Shown: piece after piece, positions 24,541 to 36,919 of the stretch
Layout: every line of letters begins with the position of its first letter
How positions within the stretch are numbered: the first letter of the stretch is position 1
DNA from: Combretum micranthum
Taxonomy: Eukaryota; Streptophyta; Magnoliopsida; Myrtales; Combretaceae
DNA: 64,000 bases
NCBI GenBank assembly: GCA_024138025.1
Contig: JAMXBD010000114.1
Coordinates: forward strand, 1,488,001-1,552,000
Direction of reading: 5' to 3'
Position numbers and translations under genes: made by a program
Notes under the pieces: model-generated
Seen by the model: the letters and a program-made list of their open reading frames with translations, nothing else
Told to the model about the DNA's origin: nothing
The model's database searches: none

Positions 24541-26764
24541 TTTGTTCTTTAACCATGTCATTTGCATCACATGGAGGACTTCTTTGTATCAAGTCATGAA
24601 TATTGTAATGGAGGCTATTTGGTGTTGAATTGGCTCAAGTTTATTCTTGTTGATTGGCTTTTAAGGTTAATGGCAGAACAAGAGTCGAGCTTAAGCAAGT
24701 TAGACCTAATTGATGAGGATATGTTGGGAGACTTAGTTTAATAGGTTCAAAAACATGAATCATCAAACTAGCTATTTACTTTTAAACTTTCTCACTTAGC
24801 CCCTGTAAACGGAAAATTAGTCCACAGACCAATATAATGAGAAACCCAACAAGAAATCTCCTATCTAAGGACCATAAGAGGAGTTATTACAGTAACTCAC
24901 TGATCATTTTGTTCGTTAATCATCAAAATTATCTAAAAAATGTGATAAAATGCCCAACTTATCTATTGATCCCTTGAATCTCCCAATAGTTGAGAGCAAG
25001 CCCAAATTTCATATATAGATGCTCATTCCTCTTGTTTTGCATCTTATAGGGAACTTTAGAAGAATATTGTCTTGCTGTCAAACTCTTGCTCTAAATGATC
25101 AAAACATCCAATTGTACTGTCCCACATGGTTGAATGTTACTGAAAACTGCCTATTCCTCCTTTGGTGCATTTTTATAATCATACCTTCCACGTGTCATTT
25201 GATCGAGTCTTTTTCAAGGGCAACTAAAGCACAAGATCATATGAGACATAAATGTTAGCATCACACCCCTCCAAATGTAAAAGAACTTATATTATTCACT
25301 TAAATAATTACAAATTTGGTTGAACTCTTGTATGACATAGTGTACTCAAATGACTTAATTAGAATATAAAAAACCTAGATGTATTTTAATGCATATACAA
25401 ACGATTTCCAATATATTAAAACCTTCATACAACAACGGATAGTTTGGTTTTCAAATATTTTTTTGCTACATATGCGTGTTGATATCTTGGTGAACTTGTA
25501 ATTCCCTGTTGGGTAAAAGAAAACTTGGGCTATCCCAATACTGTTGGTTCATGACCAAGTCTTCCTTTATTCCAGCGTTAGTCATAAAAGTTTAACTTCG
25601 CTTGGTAGGCACTCATCGTTCATAACAAAATTATACATACCCCACCATTTTGGGTGCATAAACCCTAGAATTTTCCTAAAGTGTTGAAAGAAAATAAGAT
25701 ATATATTATATTTCAAATTGAGCAATGACTCCACTATTATTTTAAGCAGCTTATAATTAAATAAAATAGATATTTAAACCATTTTGTTTGAAAAGAACTG
25801 TTTAGTGGAAAATTATTTGAATTGAATGGGGGTTGACGTTGATGTGCTGTTTTGGGCCAACCCACGTTTATGGTAGTCCCCAATTTGATAATATTGAAGA
25901 AAAGAAGGAGAAAATCACATCATTCTCGCTAAGCATTACCCCACTAGGACTATGTTAAATATTAATCTTCGAAGTATGAATACGTCAATAAACATTGTCT
26001 CCATTATATCGATTAAGCCTTTGATCCATACCTAAGAGCTAAGATATGTATAGGTTTGGCACATGAAATAAATTTCTAGGTCCTATATAAACCAACCCAA
26101 GTACATAGACCATTAATTTTTTCTGATTCCAATTGTCTATGGCCATGCGTTGAAACCCTAGTACGGTTTTTAGTATATTTTCTTTCCTTTTCTTTTGCTT
26201 TTCTTTCTTTTTTTTTTTTTTTTTAATTCTATGTGATGGAGATATAAACTAACAGAGGCATGAATAATAACTTGTGATGTACTTTATCTGGTAAGTTTCG
26301 CATGGGTAATGAAAATAATAGGATAAATTGAAGTTCCATGCACTTATGCCTCTAAGCTTCACGTGAATTTTATTGGCAATTTACAAGGGGGAAGATTCAT
26401 TAGTTGATTGATTGTGAAATTTAAATTCTCATTTACAAAATTAACGGAGTACATAAGCATAGAACTAGGAAAAGGCTTAATTGATATTAATACATCATGT
26501 GTTTAAATAAGCGCATATGAATATCAGTAAAATTTTGATATATGAATAATTTTTTAGAAATTTACCTACTACCACCATCATTTGATAAAATAGTATTAAT
26601 ACTCGTACACTGCTCTCTCGTTTCATAAATAAAAGAGCAGCAAATTATGCTTCTTAGTTTCCTGAACCTCCATTAAAGCTCCCAAGTAATTACTATTTCC
26701 TAGACCCTTGCCATTTTAGGGGTTTGGTATTAGTGATTTAGAAGTAGGAATAATATCAAAAACA
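24541..26764. other. Intergenic, nothing recognised
   Basis: No supported gene. One 79-codon frame (25019-25258, +) has no recognisable family. A T-rich tract lies at 26190-26225. Some slightly more GC-balanced stretches (25000-25260 and 25500-25680) may be old transposon relics, but no terminal repeats or protein motifs were found. Confidence 0.4.
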
Positions 26765-27105
26765 GAATATGAATTTTTGCAAAATATTTAATGAAATATC
26801 TGAATTTTCATTTTGAATAATTTGGTATTTAAACTTTTACAAAAAGTTTAATTAGGTACTTGGAGTTTAGTTTTGATAATTTTAATACATAAATAAAGTT
26901 TTTAAGGAAATTTTTTCATACCTGATTGAACTTACTTCAGTTATTGAAAAAGTTAGTGAAAATTTTGTTTAGATACCAAAATTATCAAAACCAAACTTCA
27001 AAAATGAAAAAAGTCCGTGAAAACTTTATTTAGGTGTTAAATTATTCAAAATGAAACTTTATGTAACTGATTGAACATTTGTGAAAGTTCAATTACCATT
27101 TTTGC
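26765..27105. repeat. Long imperfect palindrome (family C hairpin)
   Basis: The left arm, with phrases such as 'TTTGAATAATTTGGTATTTAAAC' and 'GTTTAGTTTTGATAATTTTAAT', is mirrored by the right arm's 'GATACCAAAATTATCAAAACC' and 'TTAAATTATTCAAAATGAAAC'. The loop is near 26930. A transcript would fold into a long hairpin. No protein coding was seen. Confidence 0.6.
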
Positions 27106-27199
27106 CATTAACCCTTAGAAGTATTAACAATGAGTAGAGGGGTAAATGCAATTCTTTTTAATACTTTTAAATAAGATATAATATTAGTACTGGAGCATC

Positions 27200-27693
27200 T
27201 TTATCATGGATTACGTATAGGGTTGCTTAAAATGTCATGTCAGTATTTTAAAAAACTTCTTTGTTTAAAGAACCCTATACTTTATCCTCAGGTTACTCAT
27301 AAAGAGTTACTTAACTAATTTTTAATATTTTTTTCGTGTCCTATACTATAATTACTTTGAAACAATGTTTATATATGTTTCTATCATGATTAAATAATCA
27401 TGAAAATAAATTTAAAAATGCATAAATAATTAACAATGATTTTTATTATATATAATGTTAGTGATTTTAAATTACTATCACAATTGAATACTGCAATGAT
27501 GAAAAAATAAAGAAAGAAAGAAAAATAACAATAATTAATAATAATTTTTTTACACATATAATGGTAATTATTTTAAAATTACTCTTACAATAAAATACTA
27601 CAATAATAAAAAAATAAATAAAGAAGAAAAAATAAAATATAAACTAGTAAATTGCCAATTATCTTCTATGGCAGCAAAGAGGAAATAGCCTCC

Positions 27694-27735
<42 letters not shown>

Positions 27736-28615
27736 GCAAAGAAAATATTAAAAAAATATGGCAGTTCATCTTGATGTGGCACATTTCAACCAATAAAAAT
27801 GACGGGAGTGGCATATCTCAACTAATAGAATTTAAAGAAACAATTACTTCTCCAAGCAACTTTACAAGAACAGATAGTGTGAAGCAACCCTCCAAGGAAT
27901 TAACTTTTTTGGTGAAGAGAGTTCCTTAGCATTTGACTCCACGCTAACAACTTGTACCAAGAGTATTTACATCCTTAGAACCTCTAAAAAGGTCTTAAAA
28001 TACCACATTAGCAATTTTAAAGACCACTTTTTTTAAAGAACCTCATTACTTTATCTCTAAAATTTTTTACATAAGGATCTTCATACTTTTTCAGATTTTA
28101 TGGGTCTCATATATTTGTACATAATATACTTAATAAATTAAAAGAACCATAAAAACTTATGAAGAAACTTACCTTTTGAGATCTTTCGTAGAGATTCTTA
28201 AATAAAATTAAGGACCTCTCCCATTCCTTATGACATCAAGAAGCGAGATTCTTCACCTAGGGTCCCATGTCAAGGACTCAAGATAAAAATGCTCATCAAC
28301 GCCTTGTAAGACCTCTAAGAGGTTCTTAAAGTGCAGTATAAGTATTTTAAAAACCTCTTTTTTAAAAGAAGCTTACCACTTTATCTTTAAAGTTATTTAC
28401 GCAGAATCCTTCACATCTTCTTAGGTTTTGTGAAGCTTATATATTTATATATAATACATTAAGAAGAAATATAAAACAACTATTAAAAGACATAAATGAT
28501 CTTACTTTTTAAGGATTCAAAAAAGTTGAAAGACTTCTCATATTACTAAAAACCTCAAAAAATAAAATTCTTAATATAGAGACCATGTCAAGTACTCATC
28601 AACAATGATACTCTA
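27200..28615. repeat. Diverged direct repeats around a microsatellite
   Basis: A unit of about 330 bp at roughly 27968-28295 recurs at about 28300-28610. Shared order includes 'ACCTCTAA', 'TTTTAAAGACC/ACCTC', 'CTTTATCT', 'CTTAGGTTTTGTG'-like wording and 'CATGTCAAG(G/T)ACTC'. A shorter related stretch lies near 27200-27320. An (AAT)n microsatellite occupies 27695-27734. The wording resembles AT-rich non-autonomous plant DNA elements, but terminal repeats were not resolved. Confidence 0.5.
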
Positions 28616-29231
28616 TATATACTCTTATAAAGGTAAATAGCATGTTTTAACAATATTGAACTCATACGATATTATTTTACAAATTCTATGAAAGGCTGGT
28701 AATCGGAATGGTGCAGCAGAAAATTGCCATAATCGTTGCAAAATCATTAATTTGAAAACTGTTATAGTGTAATAGGGACGCCATTGTTGACGTGTCCAAG
28801 AAGTGGACATTTCAACTTTCAATCGAAAGCGACTGGTCCGTCGGCAAAACAAATTCATAAATGACAACTGATTTGAGTAATTTTCAAAGGTCAAAGTTCA
28901 CGTTGATGGATTAATGCAAGGTCATAACGGTTGAAACTGAATTGTATATTATATAAGCTTTACTTTGCATTTGAGTTTAGTGCGGAATTAGAAATCATCT
29001 ATAGGTTGACAGGTGTGGGTCTCTATATATTGTATCCAAATTCAGTACCCAATAATTAAAAACGATTAGATCCCCAAATAATTTAGATTTGACCCTTAAA
29101 ACTATAGTATTAGGATTTAGAAAATAATTAAGTCTATATATCTTGAAATGATTTGTGAAGATGTTGGTTAAATAGGCTACCAATAGAAATTATTGAATCA
29201 TTCCATCAATATTTAATATCACTTGTAGGCT
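28616..29231. other. Intergenic, nothing recognised
   Basis: No recognisable motif. Two minus-strand frames (28625-28894 and 28995-29183) have no family resemblance and are probably chance. Confidence 0.4.
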
Positions 29232-29236
29232 CACAT

Positions 29237-29774
29237 TGTTACACGTTAGAGTACAAGATACAGGAAAATACTAAGTAGATTAGAGGATTACATAATAAAT
29301 AGATAGAGAAACTTTTGTATACGTAGTTGGATAGATTCAACCAACTAACAGATTGCAATGTAACAGAATAACAAATACGATAATTGTACGTCTATGCATA
29401 TAAATAACAGTTGAAAGGAAAAAGGGAATCAACCCCCCTTTTGGAAATATCTGTTCATACAGTGGAGCTCGGATTGGCTCGATAATCCATTGCATGTACA
29501 TTTCCTTTTACCTGCAGGATGTATAACAAATCATTAGTAAAAGATGTTGAGTTTAGAGAACGTAAAGGCTAAATAAGTAAGGTAGTTGAGATACTTAGCT
29601 TGCGGAAGGTGATAGTGAAGTAGTAGAGAAGAAACCCTAATTTCTTAGGGTTAGAGAGGAAGAGAAGAGGAGGTGTTCGTAGAGGAGATTTGTTCTTATT
29701 GTGTGAGTCACATGCGGCTAGGTTTAGTGAGGAAAGCAATTGTGGGCTGGGCTTCGGAGCAAAACAACCTAACA
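29237..29774 (+). repeat. 5' LTR of gypsy element, 538 bp
   Basis: It starts TGTTACACG and ends CCTAACA. It differs from the 3' LTR at about 19 positions, including one single-base indel near 29487. It contains the TATAAATA-like string of CATATAAATAACAG as a plausible promoter. Open frames on its minus strand are not coding. Confidence 0.92.
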
Positions 29775-29777
29775 TTT

Positions 29778-29785
29778 TGGTGCCC
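29778..29785 (+). other. Primer-binding site beginning TGGTGCCC
   Basis: TGGTGCCC lies three bases after the LTR end. It is a tRNA 3'-end complement by position and TGG start. The matching tRNA was not identified and differs from the tRNA-Met type used by the copia elements here. Confidence 0.65.
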
Positions 29786-29808
29786 TCGTTGATGATCGTA
29801 GGGAATTC

Positions 29809-30860
29809 ATGGCTTCCACTCGTTCTCAAGAGGAGTTTACTAAGTTGCAAGCTTTGGTTTATTCTTTGGCTAAGACAATGAAAGGTATGCAGACACAAAT
29901 GCAAGAGTCTATGAACTCTAATGCCTTGATGCAGCAAACAGTTAAAGATATTCATGATAATGTCAATCACTTAATTCAGCAGTTTAGGGAGAAAATTGAC
30001 AATATTAGGACTAACAATGACAATCCTACGACTGTTTTACATCAAGATTCTTCTGATGGATCTCATCCATCCTCTTCCTTAGCTGATTCTTTGTTGAAAG
30101 GCATTAAACTAGAGATTCCTAAATTTTCGAGTCAAGATGTATTAGGTTAGATTTACCAGATTCAGAAGTTCTTTGCTTTCCACAAAATATCCGAAGCACA
30201 AAGATTAAACATTGCTGCTTTTGCAATGGAGGGTGATGCGTTGCAATTTTTGCAGTGGTTAGAGAAGAATAATCAATTGACTTCATGGCAGCAGTTTTTG
30301 CAATCTTTAAAGACTCAATTCGGTCCTTCGGAGTATGAGGATTTTCAGGGTGCCTTGTCTAAATTGGTTCAATAAAGATCAGTAGTAGAGTATCAAAAGG
30401 AATTTACTACATTATCAAATCAAGTGGTAGGTATTCCTGATTCTTTGCTTATCAGTTGCTTTGTTTCTGGTTTGAAATCACATATTAGGAAAGAAGTTCA
30501 GATTTCTAAACCTAATTCCTTATCACATGCATTTTGGTTAGCTAAAATGCATGAATCTAAATTTGCAGATCATGCTTTTGTTAAACCAACCTTTTCTTAC
30601 CCTGATTCCACTCGTTCTTTTTCTTCTTCACATACTTCTGCCTTGCAATTCTCAAAACCATCTACTTCTCCTACTTTCACAAATCCATCTATTTCTAAAT
30701 CATCTTTGCCTATAAAAAAAATTATCTCAAGCTGAACTTCAAGAAAAGAGGGAAAAGGGTCTTTGTTTCCACTGTGATGAAAAGTATAGTAAATTCCATA
30801 AATGTAAAGCCAAATTCCTCTTGTTGTTACAAGAAGAGGAGGAAACTTAGGATACGGATT
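29809..30860 (+). pseudogene. Gypsy gag with CCHC-like knuckle, broken
   Basis: From ATG 29809 the frame encodes a coiled-coil-like N-terminal part rich in Q/M, then the gag core (IPKFSSQDVLG, stop, IYQIQKFFAFH, WQQFLQSLKTQFGPSEY, VVEYQKEFTTL, SCFVSGLKSHIRKEV). Stops are TAG 30148-30150, in a position usually tryptophan, and TAA 30373-30375, usually glutamine. An extra base in an A-run near 30714-30722 shifts the frame before the knuckle GLCFHCDEKYSKFHKCK at about 30760-30815. Gag would form the particle and bind element RNA. Confidence 0.85.
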
Positions 30861-31300
30861 TGGATGAATCTCGAATTGAGGATTTTGATGAGGGGACTAT
30901 TAGCTATCATGCCTTACCAGGATACTCTACTCCTCGGACTATCTGCTTTAAGGGAACGATTAATGGGAAAGATGTCATTATACTTGTAGATTCGGGTAGT
31001 ACCTATAATTTTGTACAATCAAGAATTGTCAAATATTTGGGTTTATCTGTTATTCCCTCAGTCAATTTCAATGTTATGATATGGAATGGTAGCAAGTTAG
31101 CATATGAAGGATAGTGTCCAAGTGTATCACTGGACATTCAAGGAATTCATTTTACAAAGGCATTCTATGTTTTACCTATTCAGGGGGCTGATTTTGTCCT
31201 AGGAGTTCAATGGTTACAAAAACTTGGGCCGGTCACTATTGATTACGGCCAATTAACCATGCAGTTTTACTATAATGATTCTTCTATTACACTAACAGGT
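30861..31300 (+). pseudogene. Gypsy aspartic protease
   Basis: The catalytic motif appears in VDSGSTYNFV at about residue 43 of the frame starting 30860, after the GTINGKDVIIL strand. TAG at 31112-31114 interrupts it after LAYEG. The same frame then resumes with [13 protein letters not shown] and the [11 protein letters not shown] landmark typical of retropepsin ends in chromoviruses. The DSG triad residue is intact. Confidence 0.82.
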
Positions 31301-32530
31301 GAAGAAAATCCTATGATTTTCCAGATATCTCATCATCAGCTCAGGAAATTAGTTCGAATGGATGCTGTGATTTCTTGTTTTCAATTGACAGCTCAGTCTC
31401 AATCTGATTTTCATGGCATTTCATCCGGCAATAATGCATTGGATGCATTATTGGGCAAATATGCCTCAATTTTTGAAGCACCTTCATCCTTGCCGCCTCT
31501 AAGAAACACACAGCATCGCATTCATTTGGTGGAGGGAGCACAACCAATTAATGTCAAACCCTATCGATACCCACATTTTCAGAAGAGTGAAATTGAAAAA
31601 CAAGTTCAAGATATGCTTAATTTGGGTATCATCCAACATAGCACAAGTCCATTTTCTAGTCCGGTGCTTCTGGTTAAAAAGAAAGATGGAACTTGGCGTT
31701 TTTGTATTGACTATAGGGCTCTTAATCAAGTGACAGTGAAAGATGAGTTTCCGATTCCAACCATTGATGAAATCCTAGATGAATTGTTTGGGGCTTCTTA
31801 TTTTTCAAAGTTAGATTTATGTTCAGGATATCATCAAATTTGTATGCATCATGATGATATTGAGAAGACAGCTTTTTGGACCCATGAGGGTCATTATGAG
31901 TTTTTGGTAATGCCTTTTGGCTTGTGTAATGCTCCTGTTACTTTCCAAGACATAATGAATAGACTTTTCTAGCCATTTCTACGAAAATATGTCATTGTTT
32001 TTTTTTATGACATATTAGTTTATAGTAAGTCTTTTGATGATCATTTGAAGCATTTGGATTCTGTATTACTGATTTTGCAGCAAAATCAGTTCTTTTTAAA
32101 GGCTTCTAAGTGTATTTTTGCAAGAGATACTATTGAGTATTTAGGGCAAATTGTGTCATGCAAAGGGGTTAGTCCGGATCCCTCTAAAGTTCAAGGAGTG
32201 CGAGAGTGGCCAGCTATTACTTCAGTCAAGCAATTACGAGCCTTTTTGGGCTTATCTGGGTATGATAGACGGTTTATCAAAGGGTATGCTGCTATTGCCA
32301 GTCCATTAACAGACTTATTGCAAAAGGATAAGTTTGAGTGGAATTCAGATGGTGAACAAGCTTTTGTTTCTTTGAAAACAACACTTGTACAAGCTCCTAT
32401 TTTGCAATTGCCTGATTTTACAAAGGAATTTGTTATTGAAACAGATGCCTCTGGTACTGCTATAGGTGCTTTCTTATTGCAAAATGAGCTTCCCATTCCT
32501 ATTTCAGTAAGAAGCTTCCTTTTCACTTAA
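31259..32530 (+). pseudogene. Gypsy reverse transcriptase, with altered catalytic box
   Basis: RT motifs run in order: [79 protein letters not shown]. Then comes TAG at 31970-31972, in place of a likely glutamine codon. The catalytic box, normally F-x-DDIL in this lineage, reads FYDIL because the codon at 32006-32008 is TAT instead of an aspartate codon. The connection region continues with DTIEYLGQIVS, FLGLSGYDRRFIKGY and the RNase H start IETDASG. A frameshift follows near 32495-32525. The change at the first catalytic aspartate alone would inactivate the enzyme. Confidence 0.88.
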
Positions 32531-34263
32531 AGAAAGCATCTGCATATGTGAGGGAATTATATGGCATGGTGGAAGCGGTTCGAAAGTGGCGACAGTATGT
32601 TTTGGGGACCCATTTTTTGATCCGTGCAGATCATAGAAGCTTGAAAGAAATTTTATCTCAAGTGATTCAAACACTTGAGCAGTAGAAATATCTATCCAAA
32701 CTACTTGGATATGATTATACCATCACTTACAAAGCCGGGAAAGAAAATGTTGTGGCTGATGCTTTAGCAAGGCAATTTGATGGGACATATTGTCATTTGG
32801 GATGGTCTATTCCTATATTTCAATTTATTGACATTCTGAAACAAGAGTATTAGAACCATCCTGCTTTTCAAGCTATTATTTCTGACCTTACTAAATGGTT
32901 GCATCATACCAAATCTCTTGTTTGGAAGCCTGGAACTCTTTATCATGATTCCAAAATTTTTTTAGTTCGGGACTCTTTGGTGGTACCTCTTGTTTTAAGA
33001 GAATATCCTGCAACTCCATCAGCTGGTCATTTTGGTTTTCTTAAAACTTACAAAAGGATTACTGTGGAATTTTATTGAGAGGGACTTCAGAAGGATGTGG
33101 AAGAGTTTGTTCGCAATTGTATGATCTGTCAGCAGGTCAAGCATTTAACTAAATCTCCTGCTGGTTTATTGTCCCTATTACCAATTCCTGACAGGATATG
33201 GGAGGATGTAAGCATGGACTTTGTTACATGCTTACCATGTTCACAAGGATTATCTGTCATTTTAGTGGTGGTAGACAGATTATCTAAATATTGTCACTTG
33301 GGAGCTTTAGATGAGCATTTTACTGCTACTAAAGTGGCAAACTTATTTGTGAACATGGTCATTAAATTGCATGGAATTCCCAGAACCATAGTTTCTGATA
33401 GGGATCCTGTTTTCATGAGTAGATTCTGGAAGGAATTATTTCGACTTAGTGGCACTAAATTGTGCATGAGTTCATCATATCACCCTTAGTCAGATGGCTA
33501 AACTGAGGCGATGAATAGGACCCTTCAACAATATTTGAGGTGTTTTGTCTTGGAACAACCTAAGTTATGGGTTTGATTTCTTCCATGGGCTGCGTATGCC
33601 TACAATGTTTCATATCATGAGGGTACTAAAACAACTCTGTTCGAAGTTGTATATGGAAGATCCCCACCCACTATCCTAGGTTATATTAGAGGTTCCTCTG
33701 CTGTTGAAGCAGTGGACACTGAGTGAGCTACTCGGGATGAGGTATTATCTATACTCAAACAGAATTTGCAGCAAGCTCAGAATCGTATTAAGTCTCAAGC
33801 AGACAAGCATAGATTAGATGTCACTTTTGAGGAGGGGGAATTAGTCATGGTGAAGCTCAAACCTTATAAACAAACTACTATTGCTAATAGCTTTCACAAG
33901 CTTTCTAAACGTTTTTATATTCCTTACAAGGTGCTTCAGAGGATTAGTTCGTCAGCTTATAGAGTTGAGCTACCTCCTAATTCACAGATCCACAATGTGT
34001 TTCATGTTTTTGCTCTTAAGAAAGCCTATGGATCTACAGATCCGATTTTGGAGTTACCTAGGGAGGCTTATAATAATCACCCTGTCTTACAGCCATTAGC
34101 TATTATTGACTCTTGGGTGATATTGTTAATCGGAAAACCCACTAAGCAGATTTTGGTTCGGTGGAAGGGGCTTTTACTAGAGGATATGAGTTAGGAAGAT
34201 TACGACCAGTTCCAACTCATCTACCCTGGTTACAACCTTGAGGACAAGGTTGTGTTTCCATAG
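32531..34263 (+). pseudogene. Gypsy RNase H, integrase and chromodomain
   Basis: RNase H phrases (ELYGMVEAVRKWRQYVLG, RADHRSLKEILSQ, KENVVADALARQ) are followed by the integrase HHCC zinc region (SAGHFGFLKT ... NCMICQQVK). The DDE core follows: D in MDFVTCLP, D in VSDRDPVF, E in TEAMNRTL. The C-terminal part includes FEEGELVMVKLKPYKQ and RISSSAYRVELP, then a chromodomain (QILVRWKGLLLED, EDYDQF, NLEDKVVF). Stops are TAG 32683, TAG 32851, TGA 33076, TAG 33487, TAA 33499, TGA 33574, TGA 33724 and TAG 34192. Nearly all are explained by TGG, CAG, CAA or CGA turning to stop through a single C-to-T or G-to-A change. Chromodomains of this class are thought to direct insertion to heterochromatin. Confidence 0.9.
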
Positions 34264-34274
34264 GGGGAGACAAA
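34261..34274 (+). other. Polypurine tract of the gypsy element
   Basis: TAGGGGGAGACAAA directly precedes the 3' LTR. It overlaps the element's natural stop codon region. Confidence 0.75.
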
Positions 34275-34813
34275 TGTTACACGTCAGAGTACAAGATGCA
34301 AGAAAATACCAAGTAGATTAGAGGATTACATAATAAACAGATAGAGAAACTTTTGTATACATAGTTGGTTAGATTCAACCAACTAACAGATTGCAATGTA
34401 ACAGAATAACAAATACGATAATTGTACATCTATGCATATAAATAACAGTTGAAAGGGAAAAGGGAATCAACCCCCCTTTTGGAAATATCTGTTCATACAG
34501 TGGAGCTCGGATTGGCTCGAACAATCCATTGCATGTACCTTTCCTTTTACTTGCAGGGTGTATAACAAATCATTAGTAAAAGATGTTGAGTTTAGAGAAC
34601 GTAAAGGCTAAATAAGTAAGGTAGTTGAGATACTTAGCTTGCAGAAGGTGATAGTGAAGTAGTAGAGAAGAAACCCTAATTTCTTAGGGTTAGAGAGGAA
34701 GAGAAGAGGAGCTGTTCGTAGAGGAGATTTGTTCTGATTGTGTGAGTCACGTGCAGCTAGGTTTAGTGAGGAAAGCAATTGTGGGCTGGGCTTCGGAGCA
34801 AAACAACCTAACA
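34275..34813 (+). repeat. 3' LTR of gypsy element, 539 bp
   Basis: Collinear with the 5' LTR, TGTTACACG...CCTAACA. Followed by CACAC, one base different from the CACAT left of the element. Confidence 0.92.
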
Positions 34814-34818
34814 CACAC

Positions 34819-36919
34819 TTAATAAAGATAATTATTTGTACTTAAACTCATGATAAATTCATCAAGATAACTCCTAATTAAATAAATTTCAACTTATCCC
34901 CTAATCACCGAAGAAATTTGGTAGATGTTATTATCAAGTCTATGGGCAAACTCGGCAACAATTCCCTTAATTTTACATGTTTAATTAGAAGATATTATCC
35001 TTTTGTAGGAACTCTATTTTCAAAGGCCAAATAACTGCTTAGATAAAAAACAAGTTTGATTACTATGATTCATAAAATTAATCTCTTAACTTCCCTATTT
35101 ATCACTTGTACATTCAAGATTTTAAGAATATCTATTTCTTCTTCTCACCATTCTCGCTTAGTCACTCTTCTACATATTATTTACCACCACCTCTCTAAAG
35201 CCAAGTGAAGCTTGAAATATATATAGCATAACGTCAGGATCCCCTCGTATGTAGAAGCTCATTCGCCATTTTTGTCTTGAAGTTTGATAACTATATTAAT
35301 TTTCAACAAATAACTATGCACGTCACAGATAGACCATAATATAAAATTTCATTAAATTTAATAATAGGGCAATGAAAATACTATAAACTTTTATTACAAT
35401 ATGGATATATCCTATGGACTTTATAATTATGCTTTAACATCTATTAAACCCTAATGAATTGACAAGTCACCTCTAACTTTTGCAAACAACCACCTTAAGC
35501 TTCAATGGTGATACAAAAATTTCTCGTTGAAGTTATCAAAAGCCTGTTTCAACAACCTCTAAACTTTCATTTTTATGTGTATATATATTTTTTTCTCTCT
35601 TTTTAAAGAAGAAGCCAATACTCCTTTGTGTTGCCAATCTATAAGAATATAGGGATTACAATTAGAACTTCAATCTATATTCCAAAATGAGGTAAATGAT
35701 TAAGTAGAATTATTTACGATTTTTTCTTAATAATAGAATTGCTTCTCTAACTTCAAAACCGTAGTCTCGTCTAGATAAACAAGACACCTATTATACTTGT
35801 TAGATATATTCTCACCTTACACCAACATTTAAAAAATGCACTAATAAACTCAATTGCCATTAAAACCCTAATTTTCTTTCCTCTATTAGAATATACGCAT
35901 ACTTTCAAAACATATGAAAATAAAGTCATATTTTGTAATTTTTTTTTACATTTTTTTTTCAATATATGACTAATAAAATTTAAGGATGTATTTTTTTATT
36001 ATCTCAGAATGGGACATATTATAAGAGTTGTAACGAAAATATATAAGATTATGCAATTCTGAATTATACAAAATCAGTGGCTACGAGATTGCTCTTTTTA
36101 TCGTTACTCTTAGTAAAATTTCATTAAAATGCTGTGAAGTCTGATTTTTAATAACCAAGTAAGGGTTCAAAGGTGCATAGAAACTAGACTCCATTGGTAT
36201 CTTGTTGAATTAAAATATTAGCCATAACTTGATCGGACATCACTAGAAAAATGGGATTGAAGATCACATCAATTTCCACGTTTAAGCATTTATTATTGTT
36301 CTTTCTTTGGTTCTGACATATTTGTTGTTTTTTTATAATGACAATTCGAAAAGATAAGTGAAGAATTGGTGAATAAAATGAGAGTACAATTGATGTAACG
36401 AAGAAGATAAACCTTGAATCATCTTAATATCCCAAGTCTAGCATAAAAGTATATTAAACATATAAGACTATTTTTATAATCATTATATACTGTTTTTCCA
36501 ACTAAATTATCTCACCTCGGTCACTTTTTTAATTAATATTTTTATGTATAATTGCCACTATATTCCAAAGAATTCCTTTGCAGAGAGAAAATCCATAAGA
36601 CTCTCAATACATACTTCAACTTGCTAATAATTTCTAAAGATATACAAATATGATCAAACAATTATTGAAGCCCAATTTTATCAGTGAAGAGCCGCAAATA
36701 TTGTTTTAGAATTTACGCCTAGCCAATAATTTTAGGTCAATAATTGCAATTTGCTCAATTTCTTTTCTATTTATATAGTGAAACCATATCCGTGGCTAAT
36801 GAATGTGATAAACGATAGAAGTGCATAGTTTTGTATTATTCTTATCATCGATTAGTTAAATGATTATTCCATGAATAAATTGCAAATACATCTTCAATCC
36901 GTTGATTAGGCATATATGT
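34819..36919. other. Intergenic, nothing recognised
   Basis: AT-rich DNA with no supported gene. The stretch 36000-36245 is somewhat less AT-rich and has wording reminiscent of gypsy LTRs ('GCATAGAAACTAGACTCC'), but no ends were found. Confidence 0.4.

Larger units (their letters stand above)
29237..34813 (+). mobile_element. Ty3/gypsy chromovirus-type LTR retrotransposon, inactive
   Basis: Order: LTR, TGGTGCCC primer site, gag, protease, RT, RNase H, integrase, chromodomain, polypurine tract, LTR. Integrase after RT and the C-terminal chromodomain define a plant chromovirus. The chromodomain end and the CDEK-type knuckle suggest a Reina-like lineage (inference). Length is 5577 bp, and the LTRs are about 96-97% identical. 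Flanking 5-mers are CACAT (29232-29236) and CACAC (34814-34818), a target duplication with one later change. At least ten nonsense codons and two frameshifts disable it. Confidence 0.93.

Noticed and set aside
27695..27734. (AAT)n array considered as CRISPR-like spacing
   Set aside because: It is a simple microsatellite with no spacers, and plant nuclear DNA is not expected to carry CRISPR arrays. None was seen in the window.
29640..29655. TTAGGGTTAG as possible telomere-type repeat
   Set aside because: It occurs once within each LTR and not in tandem. Plant telomere repeats are long TTTAGGG arrays.
29569..29970. 133-codon minus-strand frame
   Set aside because: It spans the 5' LTR and the start of gag on the opposite strand. 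A shorter version recurs in the 3' LTR (34608-34814), as expected for a shadow frame in a repeat.
32191..32526. 111-codon minus-strand frame
   Set aside because: Antisense shadow of the gypsy RT/RNase H coding sequence, without any family of its own.
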